The notes beneath the pieces were generated by a model, which had not been told where the DNA came from, did not search any database, and worked only from the letters and a program-made list of their open reading frames with translations. The translations under genes and the position numbers were made by a program. A stretch of 64,000 bases of DNA from Nectonema munidae (lineage: Eukaryota > Nematomorpha > Nectonematoida > Nectonematidae): contig JAUIRK010000839.1 in NCBI GenBank assembly GCA_030549495.1, positions 1-64,000 of the forward strand. Reading direction: 5' to 3'. Of this stretch, positions 1 to 10,817 are shown piece after piece (the stretch's first letter is position 1; the number at the start of each line of letters is the position of its first letter).

Positions 1-154
1 ATAAAGTACTTAGTTAAACTAAATGAATCCTTCTTTATCATTGTTATATGTTTGGTTGCTTTATTTTACAGATTCTGTATTTCTTCACCTAGTCTGCAAT
101 TATAACAAATATTTTTGCTTTCGGGATTATTTGTCTTCATAGCTAAAATGCTTT

Positions 155-345
155 TTACCATCTAACTTTAAAGATGACTGTATATTAGTTTTATTTTTCC
201 GTTCAATGCTGAATAATCTTTCAAAACTTGATGTTCCATAAACTTTTAGCTTGGAAATATAATGCCACAAAACACCATGTCGATAATGAGCAATGTTGTT
301 CCCCTTGTCATCAATATCATCAACAATGACATCAATTTCTTTTTT
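155..345 (-). mobile_element. Possible transposase C-terminal remnant
   Basis: Read on the minus strand, this stretch gives about 60 open codons including TSSFERLFSIERKNKT, which resembles the C-terminal dimerisation segment of hAT-type transposases (aromatic-E-R-x-F-S followed by basic residues). Nothing upstream or downstream completes it. It could equally be another repeat protein; family assignment is a guess from one short motif. Confidence 0.25.
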
Positions 346-559
346 TTAAAGTTAGATTATTAAATTTTTAAAAACCGGAGATAAAAACTAAAATACAATG
401 CATATTTATAGTTGCAATATAAAAGTAGCATGCACTCGTACTCGAGGAAATTGATAAAACGTTTCATAACAAATATTTTTTTGTAATAAAGCAAAATTTA
501 ACAACGAAGATGTAAAGAATATTTTTGGGCAAAGTATGTGTATTTCTTGTCTTATATAT

Positions 560-715
560 AATTTACGGTGCGTTTTTTCAATTACAACATAAAAATAAAG
601 TATGATCCTTGCAAATATATTTGCCACACTCACTACACTTTCTTGTCCCCCTTTTTCTAAGCTCACAATTTGTCTAAGAGCAGTAAACTTTAACGGTGGG
701 TGTTGCAGTTCGTTC
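560..715 (-). mobile_element. Cysteine-rich finger fragment, piggyBac-like
   Basis: The minus strand around 585-660 reads KCSECGKYICKDHTLFLC, with CxxC-x4-C-x2-H-x5-C spacing. This resembles the cysteine-rich C-terminal domain that closes many piggyBac transposases. The reading frame is interrupted on both sides and no DDE core is adjacent, so this is a fragment. It sits immediately left of the tandem repeat starting near 714 and may be the end of the same ancestral element. Confidence 0.35.
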
Positions 716-1972
716 ACTAGTTTTGGTGAAACCGTAAAAAGAAAGCAGATTTCGAGTAGATATGGGAGTTGAATTTGCTTCTGATTTTCATAGACCTCTC
801 AGCTAGATGCTTTATAATCTATTCCTGCCCATTTTTAAATAGATTGGTAAGCACTTCGATTAGCTTTCATAATTACCCAATTGTTATTAGCAAGAATGTA
901 GAAAAAAAAATTTAAAAATCGTTATTGACCATCATCTCGAAGCATTATTTATATATAACCGCTAAAATTTCAAAGCATCCTTTTGAAAACGTTTACCCCA
1001 GACCGATATTTGTTGTAGTCTAAGATTGTTTACGGCTGTTTTTTATATCCAAATGTATCAATTTTTGAAAGATATTGTCTTGACCCCACATAAACATGTT
1101 TAAATTTTTTTTTGGAATTCTTATGTAGAATATAAATATTCAAAGAGGAATACTGTGTTAATAAAAGGACACTTTTACATCCAGTCAAAAAAATTTAGGT
1201 ATGCAAGCCGTAGAACATGTGACATACATATTCTATTGAAATTTTTTTATCCATATACATAATTCATGACACATGAAAAATCTTTCAACATAAATATTAG
1301 AGCTACGAGATAAACACGAAACGAAACCAAATCTCTTAACAATATAAACAAATTTTAAATACTTCTTATCTAAAAATCGACTCTGAAATATTTCATTAGA
1401 AAACACATAAAAAGTTTTATTGATCACCTATAGTTACACAGTTTATTGGAGACTAATAATGACAATTTTCCAGAAATTTGTTTTCATTGAATGCATCTTA
1501 CCTCTAACAATTGTCGCTTTCTCTCTTTGAATCAATTCGTAAAAAAGAATGAATGATAATAATGAACACATCTCTACTAACTGCATGTTTCAAAAATGGA
1601 TTTGCATATTTTTCTTAAAAGATATTTGACGTCAATCGGTTTGTCTTTAATTGCTGATATATAAAAGACAAGCAAATAAAGCCAGCATATGCTCGATTGA
1701 ATGTAGAAATGAAGTTAAATATTACCTGTATCTGTTGAATTGATAAATGTGCTAACCATATTCTCGGTGAAGAAAAGACTAAAATATTTTATTGCATCTT
1801 TCATATTTTTGGCATTACATTTTGGTTTATTGAAGATCTGCCCTGAGCATTTCTGATTACCCAAAAATTCTGTTCAATCTGGTGCTTTGCGGGAATCACT
1901 CTCTCTTTGATTAATTTCTTTATCTCTGTTTTTTGAACTCATGCCTTCACCCCACTTAGGGAATCATAAATC
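714..1972. repeat. Tandem large repeat, copy A
   Basis: About 1.26 kb that recurs in the same orientation directly to the right (copy B). Matching landmarks: TTCACTAGTTTTG at 714 and 1979; AAAACGTTTACCCCAGAC at 987 and 3719; ATTCATGACACA near 1261 and 3895; TTGACGTCAATC near 1627 and 4739; CATATTCTCGGTGAAGAAAAG near 1758 and 4861. On the minus strand both copies keep a related peptide (ENMVSTFINSTD here, ENMVGTFMNSTD in copy B), so the repeat once coded for protein. I cannot identify that protein with confidence; a piggyBac-like origin is possible because of the finger just to the left. Confidence 0.7.
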
Positions 1973-2226
1973 AGTTGGTTCACTAGTTTTGATGACACCG
2001 TAAAAAGAAAGCACATTTAAATAGATATGCTAGTAAATGTACTTTGGTATAGACCTTTTAGCTGGAGCTAAGGTAGATATGCCTTCCTTATAAAGCTGTT
2101 CCTGCTCATTTAGCAACAGATAGGTAAGCACTTCGATTAGCTTTCATAATTAACAAACTGTCATTAGCAGCAATGTAGAGAAAATTTGTAAAACTATTGC
2201 CCCATTATCTCGAAGCCTTGCATATA

Positions 2227-3684
2227 CTATTTTTACTTTAATTTCCTTCTTTTTCATTTTAATTTTAAAATTATTTTTCCACTTTCAGCTTTTAAGTTTA
2301 AGTTTGTTCTTTTTCAAGTTCGCCTATTTAACTTTGATTTTGCTTTTATTATATTATTTGTTTTTACATTTTAAATTTATGACTATGAATTAACATTTTT
2401 ATTTTCTATATTTTTATAGTTTAAATTACCAAAGCTTTTTTTTGTTTTTTTATTTTTAGTGTATACTTTCAATAAACTTGTTTTTTATCTTCAAAACTTT
2501 TTAACAAATTTTCTGAATTATAAAAATACATTTTAAAACAAAAAAAGAAATGTAAAGAAAAATCGAATAAAATAAAAAAATATTTATTATAAAATACAAA
2601 AAAAATGTAAAGAAAATCATTCCATTCTAACGTTGCCAACATAAGGTTGACCAGCCAAAGCAATGTTAATATTGTTTAGCATGTATCTGAAATAGTTGCT
2701 TATTTTATCAACACTTTCTGATATCACCATGGAAGGAGCATCATTACTTGAACTAAAGTTTTTTAACATTCTCTTTTACTTTAGAGAAAACATTCACAAG
2801 GATTGAGCATGTATGTGTACGGTGAAAGATACAAAAATCTATGAATTTGTGCGTTATCTAATATTATCCACGCTCCATCTCAAATACCATTATCGTCTTC
2901 CATTTTTCCAACAAGTTCTTCAATAAATTCTAAAAGATCTCAATTACGAGTTACTTTATAATGTACTATTTCAAAGCAGTTCATTGCTAAAATTAAAGAA
3001 ACATTTTTCCTTCTATATGTAGTTGACTTCTTGTTAAATGGAGATTAAATCCACTTTCGCCTACAAAACTGAGAGATTTTTGATTTTGGAGACATATCTC
3101 GAAACTCAATTGAATAATTTCTACTTTTTAAAATTGAGTCTTGTATATAACAGCATCAATTTCTTCATTTACTTTTTTTAAAGTAATTTTCAAAACTTTG
3201 TCAAATATTTATGAAAACAGGTTATTGATATTTTAATTTAAAACATTGATTCCATTTTACTTTTTAGCTCTTCCAATGTATATAGGGGATTACTTTCAAC
3301 TAAATTCTCAAGATAATTGAGCTTTTCATAATTAAACAATTGAGTTTTCTACATTGTTTTTTAGTTTGATTAATGGCCTTTGCAGTTTAATACTTTATAG
3401 AAAGAAGAGATTGATTTGAAACTTAACAAGCATTTTTGTAGCTTATAAAATAGCAGCATAGATAACATGTCTAAATTATGGTATTTTGAATATTAAATTC
3501 TAAAAATATAGGCAGATAATTTTTAATATTTAAAAAAATAAATCAAATTTTAATAGAAATGATAAAAAAAAATTCTAAAAAAAGGTAAACTAAAAATAAA
3601 AAAAAATCTTAAAATAAAAAGGACAAACATAAAGTGAAAAAGGGAAAACTTAAAGTGAAAAGTGACACACTTAGGTGAAAATGG
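2227..3684 (-). mobile_element. Tc1/IS630-superfamily transposon relic (TA target)
   Basis: The element is flanked by TA on both sides, and its ends are imperfect inverted repeats (CTATTTTTACTTT left, GTGAAAATGG right) followed inwards by T/A-biased subterminal repeats. The minus strand around 2780-2880 reads GAWIILDNAQIHRF and then YMLNPCECF, which match the second aspartate block and the NPxE block of DDE_3 (IS630/Tc1) transposases; about 15 residues normally found between them are missing. The frame is otherwise interrupted, so it is inactive. The uninterrupted copy A (about 930-1000) shows the empty site, which confirms an insertion. Confidence 0.65.
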
Positions 3685-4118
3685 TATATAACAGCAAAAA
3701 TTTCTAAGCTTGTTTTTAAAAACGTTTACCCCAGACGTATATTTGTTGTAGTCTAAGTTGTAGTTTGCAGCTGTTTTTTTATCAAAATGTATCAATTCTT
3801 GAAAGATATTGTCTCTCTAATGTGGCATACATATTCTATTGTTCCTAACCGTATCACAAATAGAAAATTTTTTATCTTTGCCACATATACACAATTCATG
3901 ACACAAAAATCTGCCAACATAAATACGAGAGCCAGGAGATAAGCTTAAAACGAAAAAGAATCTCTTGGCAATATTAGCAAATTTGGAATACTTCTTATCT
4001 AAAAATCGAGTCTGAAATATTTCACTAGAAAAAATGTAAAAATTCTATAGCTCATCTATAGTTACACAGTTTGAATATTGATGACAATTTTTTAGAAATT
4101 TGTTTTAGATGCATCTTA

Positions 4119-4617
4119 GGGCTATCCATTGGCATCCATTGGTGATTTTCTAGGAAATGTCAAAATTTTCGATAAAAGTCTGTTATTTCAAAAATCTTCT
4201 TTTTTTCGAAATGTTTATGATTTCAAAGCATTTAATATATTGAATAAAAATGTCTTTTTCTTAGAATTGCATCATCCTATTATGGCTTTTGTTCAAATTA
4301 AGCAATCACCTTTTTAATAAATTGTTCTTTCTAAAATTCTTTCTCGATGTACGCTCATCATGCAAAGTCCAGACAAACGGTCATTTGTCATTGTTGATCT
4401 CAAACATGTCCTTGCTCTTCTCATAGTACTAAAACTAAACGATCTTTCTACAGTACATGTTGAAATTTTAGAAGATAAATATTAGAAAATTAGAAAACAT
4501 TCGAATTTTTCACGTTTCAAGTGACAAACAATAGCAGCAATTAATATCAATTTTATAGGGGGGGGGCATCATTTGACCTATTTGTCGCCATTAGCGGACG
4601 CCCATGCCGCTACGAAT
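4119..4617 (-). mobile_element. hAT transposase C-terminal fragment inserted in copy B
   Basis: This segment is present in copy B and absent at the equivalent point of copy A (near 1500). The minus strand about 4330-4480 contains, across shifted frames, STCTVERSFS and LSGLCMMSVHRE, typical of the hAT dimerisation domain of the 52K-repressor/ZMYM-like transposases. The rest of the transposase is absent. A G run lies at 4557-4566. The right part holds GCGGACGCCCATGCCGC, which may be a terminal repeat, but no clean 8-bp target duplication was found. Confidence 0.5.
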
Positions 4618-5070
4618 CTAACAGATTTGTCGCTTTCTCTCTTTGAATCAAATCGTATGAAAGTACGAACGAAAATGAACACATCTCTGCTAACTGCAGC
4701 TTTCCAAAATGGATTTGCGTAGTTTTCTGAAGAGACATTTGACGTCAATCTGTTGGTCTTTTAATTGCTGAAATATAAAGACAAGCGAATGAAGCCAGCA
4801 AATGCTCGATTGGATGTAGAAACAAAGTTCAATATCTGTTGAATTCATAAATGTGCCAACCATATTCTCGGTGAAGAAAAGAACTTTCACAGTTTTGACA
4901 AGTTAAAATATTATGCTTCTTGAAGATCTTCTGCTTTGAGCATTTCTGCTTAACCAAAAATTCTGTTCAATCTGGTGCTTTGAGGGAATCTCTTTCTTCT
5001 TGTTCAATTTCCTCTTCTTCATCGTTGTTTTTTGAAATCAGGCGTTCACATCAATTAGAGAAAAATATCT

Positions 5071-6606
5071 GAACCAATTTCTAATTGCTTCATCAATGTT
5101 TTCTGAAGACATCGCATAATCATATGGCTAATAATGCAATCAAAACAACAATAAGGTATCAAACTAGATTTCTTTTATTCAAGTTTTTAATTTTGGGTAT
5201 TTATGTAAATACCATTTAGACGTATTAAATAAAAGCACACTTTTTTTTATCAACAATGCTGACTTTCTGTTTTTGAAGTAAAGAAATAATAGTGTAGAAA
5301 ACATCAGAGTACGTAATCAGAGTTATTTGTTTTATTCAAACATATTTTTGATTTACCATTTCTACTACTAGGTGGCAGTCTCTATTTATATCTTATGTAA
5401 AAATTAAGATAAAATCTGATTGAATGAAACGATGTTCCCTTTATACATTTCACGCCATAAAGTGCAAAAAATCTCTGATAAAAGTAACCTTTCATGCTCT
5501 GCATATAAAAATAGGAAATAATTCCTGCAACTGATTTCATGTGTATGTTTCGTTTTTTTCGATTATTTATTGAAGTATGTGGAAATAATTTCAAAGAAAT
5601 ACTAGATATTGGAAAAAGTAAAATACTCTCGAGTATGGTAGTGTATAGTGGGGAAATTGTTTCTAACAACATGAAGAAAATTAGTCTTCCAATAATCAAA
5701 ATCGCATGTGAACAATGTAAAAGGCGTTAATAATTAGTTAATCTTAATTTATTACAAAAAATACCAAAATAAATATTAGCTAAGTATATTTTATTTTGAC
5801 TAAATTGAATTTGAAGATTTTGCTTTTCACATGACCTACTCCGTCCTTCTAATATTTAAAGTACTACTTCTCCATACAATCCTTTTTTAAAGCTAAAAGT
5901 TTTTAAAATAATATAAAAAAGGATTGAGAAAATTCAAAATTATTGGGGATTTGGTGGGGTGGGGTCGCCCCCTCTCTGGATGTGCTCCCCTGGTATGTCC
6001 TCATAGTAACAAACACATATATCACCCGAAGAAACTCAGGATTTAGAGCATAGGAAAATTGCTGTTAATCTTCAGAAGAAAAGGTATTCTAAATATCGAA
6101 GATGCGACTCAATTAAAACGTTAAAAAGACGTCACCAAAAACTAATTTTATTTCTCTGCTTTTAAAAAACGAAGACTAACCAACATTTAAAGATGACAAA
6201 AAAACATTAAAACTGATTAGAAGAATTGGTGATTCATTTTAGGCAAAAAATATATTAACATGCGAAAATAAAAGATATTTTGAAGCCCAATCCAAAAATT
6301 TGAAATTCCATACTTACAAAAAAATGGATCAATTCGGATTTTTAGCGTCTTTTAATTTTTCCATTACTATTTGTTTACCTTTAATTGTCTAGGAGTTCAT
6401 TTAATGTTGAAGTCGATGCTCATTGAATCATGCTATGTTCAATGAAGTCTAACGACAGTCTTCATTGTGCGTAGACATATATTTTCTTGTGGAAATTTAA
6501 AGTTGGTGACATCAGGATGATGAGTTTGTTGGTCGTTATATTTATATAAATCGTATGCTTAAATTTATGTTTTTTTCAAATATTTTATATTACTTCATTC
6601 TTTTTC
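5071..6606. other. Intergenic, mostly unremarkable; hAT end at 5978-5992
   Basis: AT-rich sequence without a recognisable gene. Overlapping open frames on both strands at 5382-5730 resemble nothing I know. A GC-richer patch at 5938-5992 ends in GGATGTGCTCCCCTG, the reverse complement of the CAGGGGCGCACATCC-type end seen at 41434, so it is probably the right terminus of a non-autonomous hAT element; its left end is not seen. Confidence 0.4.
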
Positions 6607-6618
6607 TAGAAATATTCA

Positions 6619-7470
6619 ATGTTATTACTGAGATATGGTATTCGTCTCTTCAATTCGAGACAATTTTCAAAAAATAAGAAAATTGATGAAATCTTTAAAA
6701 ACATGAATATATCTAATGATAAGGAAGATCATGAAAACATTGCTGAGCATAGCAATATATTCCAAATTAAACCAGAAACAACGATATCTAGCAAAGAATT
6801 TTCCGATAAAGAAACATTTTTCAGAGATTTGCATCAAAAATATGACATTTTAACGAAAGTCGCTAACCAGCATAATAAAAGAATTGATGTGTTGGATGAA
6901 ATCATCGACCAGCAAGAAGAAAAACTCTATGTAAATGATTCCAAAGTGTCGTCTGTTCTATCTTCTGAAAAAAATGCGTCAAAGTTGAGTAGTTTATTCG
7001 GTGATGCCACTTTCGCCAATGAAAGTGAAGACCATAAAGGAGGTTTTGATGCAGAACGCTTAGGTATCTTCGACAGAAGCATCACGAGGAACAATGTGAA
7101 TCACGAGTTCATTCTAGAAAAATGGGATTCCTTTCAAGAAAAGGAAGATAAATGCTTCTTCAATAGATACCCAGAGAACGGCTATGAGGAAATGATTAAG
7201 TGGACCGAAGATAAAAAAGTGTGGACATTTCCTATCGACAATGAGCAAGACGTTGTGATAGAAAATGAAGTTCCCTTCCATAAACACATCTTCCTCTTCG
7301 ACACCTTCGCTGACACTTTTCCGAATATTGCCGAGGTGCACCACTTTGTGGAAATTCTTTGCGTTGGACTGAGCAAAAACCCCTACTACACAATTCAAGA
7401 AAAATACAAAATTATAGATTGGTTTAAAAAATACTTCAAAAAAAATAAAAAGTATTTCGTAAAAGATTAG
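6619..7470 (+). CDS. MRPS31: Mitochondrial small-subunit ribosomal protein mS31
   Basis: A 283-residue protein of the mS31 family, a metazoan-specific component of the mitochondrial ribosome small subunit. The diagnostic C-terminal domain (about residues 165-275) is well conserved: NGYEEMIKWTEDKKVWTFP, then FHKHIFLFD, then HHFVEILCVGLSKNPYYT and DWFKKYF, matching the same blocks in order in vertebrate MRPS31. The first 20 residues (MLLLRYGIRLFNSRQFSKNK) are basic and hydrophobic with no acidic residue, as expected of a mitochondrial import signal. The middle third is charged and poorly conserved; the protein is shorter than human mS31 (about 395). It is a single exon; a TTTTTCTAG acceptor-like site sits just upstream at 6601-6609, so an untranslated first exon is possible. 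AATAAA lies 85 nt past the stop. Confidence 0.93.
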   Translation: MLLLRYGIRLFNSRQFSKNKKIDEIFKNMNISNDKEDHENIAEHSNIFQIKPETTISSKEFSDKETFFRDLHQKYDILTKVANQHNKRIDVLDEIIDQQEEKLYVNDSKVSSVLSSEKNASKLSSLFGDATFANESEDHKGGFDAERLGIFDRSITRNNVNHEFILEKWDSFQEKEDKCFFNRYPENGYEEMIKWTEDKKVWTFPIDNEQDVVIENEVPFHKHIFLFDTFADTFPNIAEVHHFVEILCVGLSKNPYYTIQEKYKIIDWFKKYFKKNKKYFVKD

Positions 7471-7554
7471 TAAGGATTTGCAAGCACATCTAAGTTTTTT
7501 TGAGTTAAAACACTCAAAATATTTTGGTAAATTTCTCCCTTGACGTATATCTAT

Positions 7555-7560
7555 AATAAA
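7555..7560 (+). terminator. Likely polyadenylation signal of MRPS31
   Basis: First AATAAA downstream of the MRPS31 stop codon, 85 nt away. Another AATAAA lies at about 7719. Use of either is inferred from position only. Confidence 0.4.
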
Positions 7561-8889
7561 AGATGTCTACTTGCTTGTATTTTATCATAGCCATTTTTTT
7601 AGAACGTCTACTTAATTTATTGTCTGAAATATTATCAACTAGATTTATAACTAAAAATTTTGAGATCGTGTGCTAATAAACGTTTGTGTGTGCTCTTCGC
7701 AAACTATCTATCCCAGGGGAAATAAATTGTCGTTGTGGAGGAATTGAATTCAGCGTAAGGATGAGAAGGTTGTAATTAAAATTCGATTCGACGAAAATGT
7801 TAAAAACATATTATCAAGTTGCAGATACCCTTGTTTTATTCCTTGCACTACCTAGGCAAAAATGAAGGTTTTTTTTATTTTCCGCGGTTATTTAGCCTAA
7901 TTTTTAAAATTCTTTTTCAACCTCGAACGCACCAATTTTCATGTTGAAAGAAATTGCAGAAAAATATATGTACATGGGTTAGTAATTTTTCTTTTATCAT
8001 TTTAATTCAAAACCAAAATATCAAATATTGGGCCTGAAAGCGTTAGAAAGTAAAATCTGGGCTTTGTGTAAAACATTATTTCCAAAAATGCAGTGCATGT
8101 TGAGCACAATGAGATAACTTCATTATTTTTACAAATGGTTTATAAAAGAAATAGATTATCTCACATATAACCTTTTCCAAACATGAAGACAATGCCTAAG
8201 ATGTGATTTTTAAAAAAATATATAATACACTTTCACAAATGAAGATAATTCCTCATCCCAATTTATTTGCATAGTTTTCAAGCAACACCCGTTTTTATAT
8301 ACAGCTGTGCTTGTTATAGCGCCACCAACGGCACAGAAAAAAAGGGCCATTTAATCGAGAGGGTGGCAGTAAATCGAGGCAAACCAAAATCAAATTTTCG
8401 AATGAGAGAATAAATTTTTTTAATTTATAAAATCTTTTTGACAACTAAGTTACAAAATAAATTTGAGTGCCATCATCACTCTCTGAAAATATAGGAGAAA
8501 ATTTTTATTAATTAAATATAATTGTGATTTCGATATTAAGTGCTCAACAAGTAAAAACCTATTTTTTTATCTTAAATTTTAGAAAAGTTTATTTGCAAAA
8601 TTAAATTCCCGTGAATTTTTAAGCAGGATAAAATGCCGAAATAAAAAAAGTTGAAATCAAACTTACTGTAAGAAAACTTTATTCAAAATTAATTGGAAAA
8701 GATATTTATTTTAAAGAAAGTAAATAAAAATGATAAACTACAATTTCTCAATGAATACTTCAACACACCCCAATCATCAATTTCTATCACTTGTTCTTAT
8801 GCCTTTGCTTGACTATAATTTCCACGTATTATTTCTGTTCATTGTATTTAAGCATAAGTTCTATATGATACATGCACATTGCACTACCG
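7561..8889. other. Intergenic, nothing recognised
   Basis: Low-complexity AT-rich sequence between MRPS31 and a SINE. No coding trace or structured repeat that I can support on either strand. Confidence 0.5.
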
Positions 8890-9025
8890 TGTAAGGTAAC
8901 GTGATGTGTTTTCATCGAAAAGGCACAATTGCGCCGCTCTTATCGAACTATGAGGAAGGAAGGCAGACTTGATGCGGTATCGAACCCAACGCCTTGAGTT
9001 AACCAATCCTACTCACGCCCTCTTT
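8890..9025 (-). repeat. tRNA-derived SINE, sense on minus strand
   Basis: Read on the minus strand, a tRNA-like head (GTGAGTAGGATTGGTTAACT as A-box region, then GGGTTCGATACC as B box) is followed by a body containing TAGTTCGATAAGAGCGGCGC. The body recurs at 10655 (+), 19175-19330 (-), 29300-29345 (+) and 45170-45300 (-). Internal pol III promoter boxes plus a shared non-tRNA body define a SINE family. It is diverged and has no obvious target duplication. Confidence 0.6.
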
Positions 9026-9981
9026 TTGCACTACCCAGTAAACATGTTAATGCAATAAATCGACGAAATTTTACCAGTTCAAGGTGCTTTTTTTTTAAAT
9101 TTTATTGACGGTAAGCGAAAATCGAGAGGCATTCAAACGAGGAAATTAAACCTTTAAAGGAATGGGAAAAAATTGGGTCTCAATAATAACTTTTTCAATA
9201 ATATCGTGATACAATTTATGTTTTTTCGAAATTACCTTTGAATTTACCCATAAATTCAAGATTAGAAAAAAAATATTTTAAATATTTTCTGCTGTACTCA
9301 TTCACCATGGGCTAGACTTAATATTAATCTAAATTTTTAGAAGATTTAGTTTATAAATAGTATCCCATTAATGGTTGAATGGCTTGGTTTGAGTTTATAG
9401 CAGCAAGCCAGTTGGTAAAAAATGGAGTTAGTCTCGTAACTATTTATTTATCAAGCCGCAGTAACTAACTTTCTAACAAAAAAGCTTAAGATTTTAGCGT
9501 ATTAAATGCCTCAAGCTATATTTACATCTACGAATTTCAAACTCAATCTCTTTGACAAAAATTGAGTACATTTGATCAAGATATTATTAAACCTCTATTT
9601 TTTAATAATTTTTATTTTGCCCATCCCAAAGATATTATTGATAAGGAGCATAAAAGTCCTGTAATAATAGTTACTACTTACCCTTATTTTAACAGCTAAT
9701 AAGAAGGTTTTTAAGACACATAGCATAATTTGCAAATAATAAATGAGAGAGAAAGGTTAAAAATGAAATCTGTTTTTTTAAATACTTTATCACAACGTGC
9801 CTGAAAAATTTAGCTTCGAGTCAAGGAATGTATTTTGTATGTACTAACTTTAAGAGCACTGTATGTCAAAAACTGTTTTACAAAGTTAACTACTTTAATG
9901 AAGGAAGTTGTATTTATTTGAACTTTGAAGTATGAGACCACATTTATTTTGTGTTATGTTTGATAGCCTCTACTTTATTTT
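9026..9981. other. Intergenic, nothing recognised
   Basis: AT-rich sequence between the SINE and the LINE fragment; no gene or element supported. Confidence 0.5.
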
Positions 9982-10271
9982 TAAACCCACCCTCTTCATC
10001 ATCATCCATTCGCTCTAATGAGCAGGTCTTTGTCCTGGCGAGCCAAGGTCGACCTTGAATTTGCAGCGACGTCTCCATCTTCCTTTCATTTCAGCATCTT
10101 CACGTTCCTTTTCTTCATGTCTTCTTTAACACCATCTTCCCATCTTTTTTTTCGGTCTCCCTCTCCTCGCTTGTCCAGTGATGTTTTCATCCCATAGTCC
10201 CTTCGTTAGTCTTTGTGGATCCATTCTCTCTAAGTGTCCAAGCCAACGGACAAGAATAAACCCACCCTCTT
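9982..10271 (-). mobile_element. 5'-truncated LINE with 15-bp target duplication
   Basis: The insert at 9997-10256 is bounded by identical 15-mers TAAACCCACCCTCTT (9982-9996 and 10257-10271). The minus strand encodes the extreme C-terminus of an endonuclease/reverse-transcriptase LINE protein: VRWLGHLERMDPQRLTKGLW, ITGQARRGRPKK, RWEDGVKEDMKKR. W-x-GH-x-x-RM and GRPKKRW are the standard landmarks just before the stop in RTE/CR1/Jockey-type ORF2. The run of eight A codon bases within RPKK shifts the frame once (seven would keep it). The sense 3' end is a short ATGATGATG tail. Only about 260 bp was inserted, as is common for target-primed reverse transcription that stalls early. Confidence 0.85.
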
Positions 10272-10654
10272 ATAAATCAATAATAATCTTGAATTGTTCA
10301 GTGTTTTAAATTTCATCATAAGTAAGAAATTTCTCCTTATACATATAGTCAGAAAAAATAATTAATTTAGTCTTTGAATTGAGTTAAACTATTTTTACTT
10401 TTTGTTCAATTGGCGTAGTGACAGCGCTCTGGTAAATCTTTGTTGTTTCGGTTTTCAGACTCTGGTAAACAAAAATCCCCAGATTTTTAAGAACGGCTTT
10501 CTTATTCTCATATTTTGATAAATAAAATTGGTAGCAATAAAAAATAAGGGTGCGACAAAAAATTTCCAGTTCAAAAAGGGTCCATAAGAGAAAGAATATT
10601 GAGAATCATTGGTCTAAGTCTATGTGTTTGAGCTCTTAGACTCAAAAAAATCAA

Positions 10655-10705
10655 TCATTCTTTATAGTTTGATACAAGCGGTGCAAGTAGAGCCTTCTTG
10701 CAAAA
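10655..10705 (+). repeat. SINE body fragment
   Basis: TAGTTTGATACAAGCGGTGC matches the non-tRNA body of the SINE family at 8890-9025. The tRNA-like head is not visible; the fragment lies about 110 bp upstream of the UBE3D start and may be within its 5' region. Confidence 0.45.
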
Positions 10706-10817
10706 ATCATGGTTATTGTAATCTTCAATTTAAAGATCTTAATTTTTTAACTCGTGTAAATTCTATGTTTAATTTGCTATTTTATTCAGACTCCTTCTAC
10801 AGGCTGGATTGGTAACA

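Larger units (their letters stand above)
1973..5070. repeat. Tandem large repeat, copy B (interrupted)
   Basis: Second copy of the 714-1972 repeat, split by two insertions absent from copy A: a TA-flanked transposon at 2227-3684 and a segment at about 4119-4617 that holds a hAT-like fragment. Without these inserts its length is close to that of copy A. The minus-strand coding trace near 4690-4890 is better preserved than in copy A. Flanking similarity ends near 5070. Confidence 0.7.

Noticed and set aside
7114-7398. Minus-strand open frames within MRPS31
   Set aside because: Antisense shadow of a well-supported coding exon; no family motif.
10624-10815. 63-codon + strand open frame just upstream of UBE3D
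   Set aside because: Overlaps a SINE body fragment, lies in a different frame and has no family resemblance.
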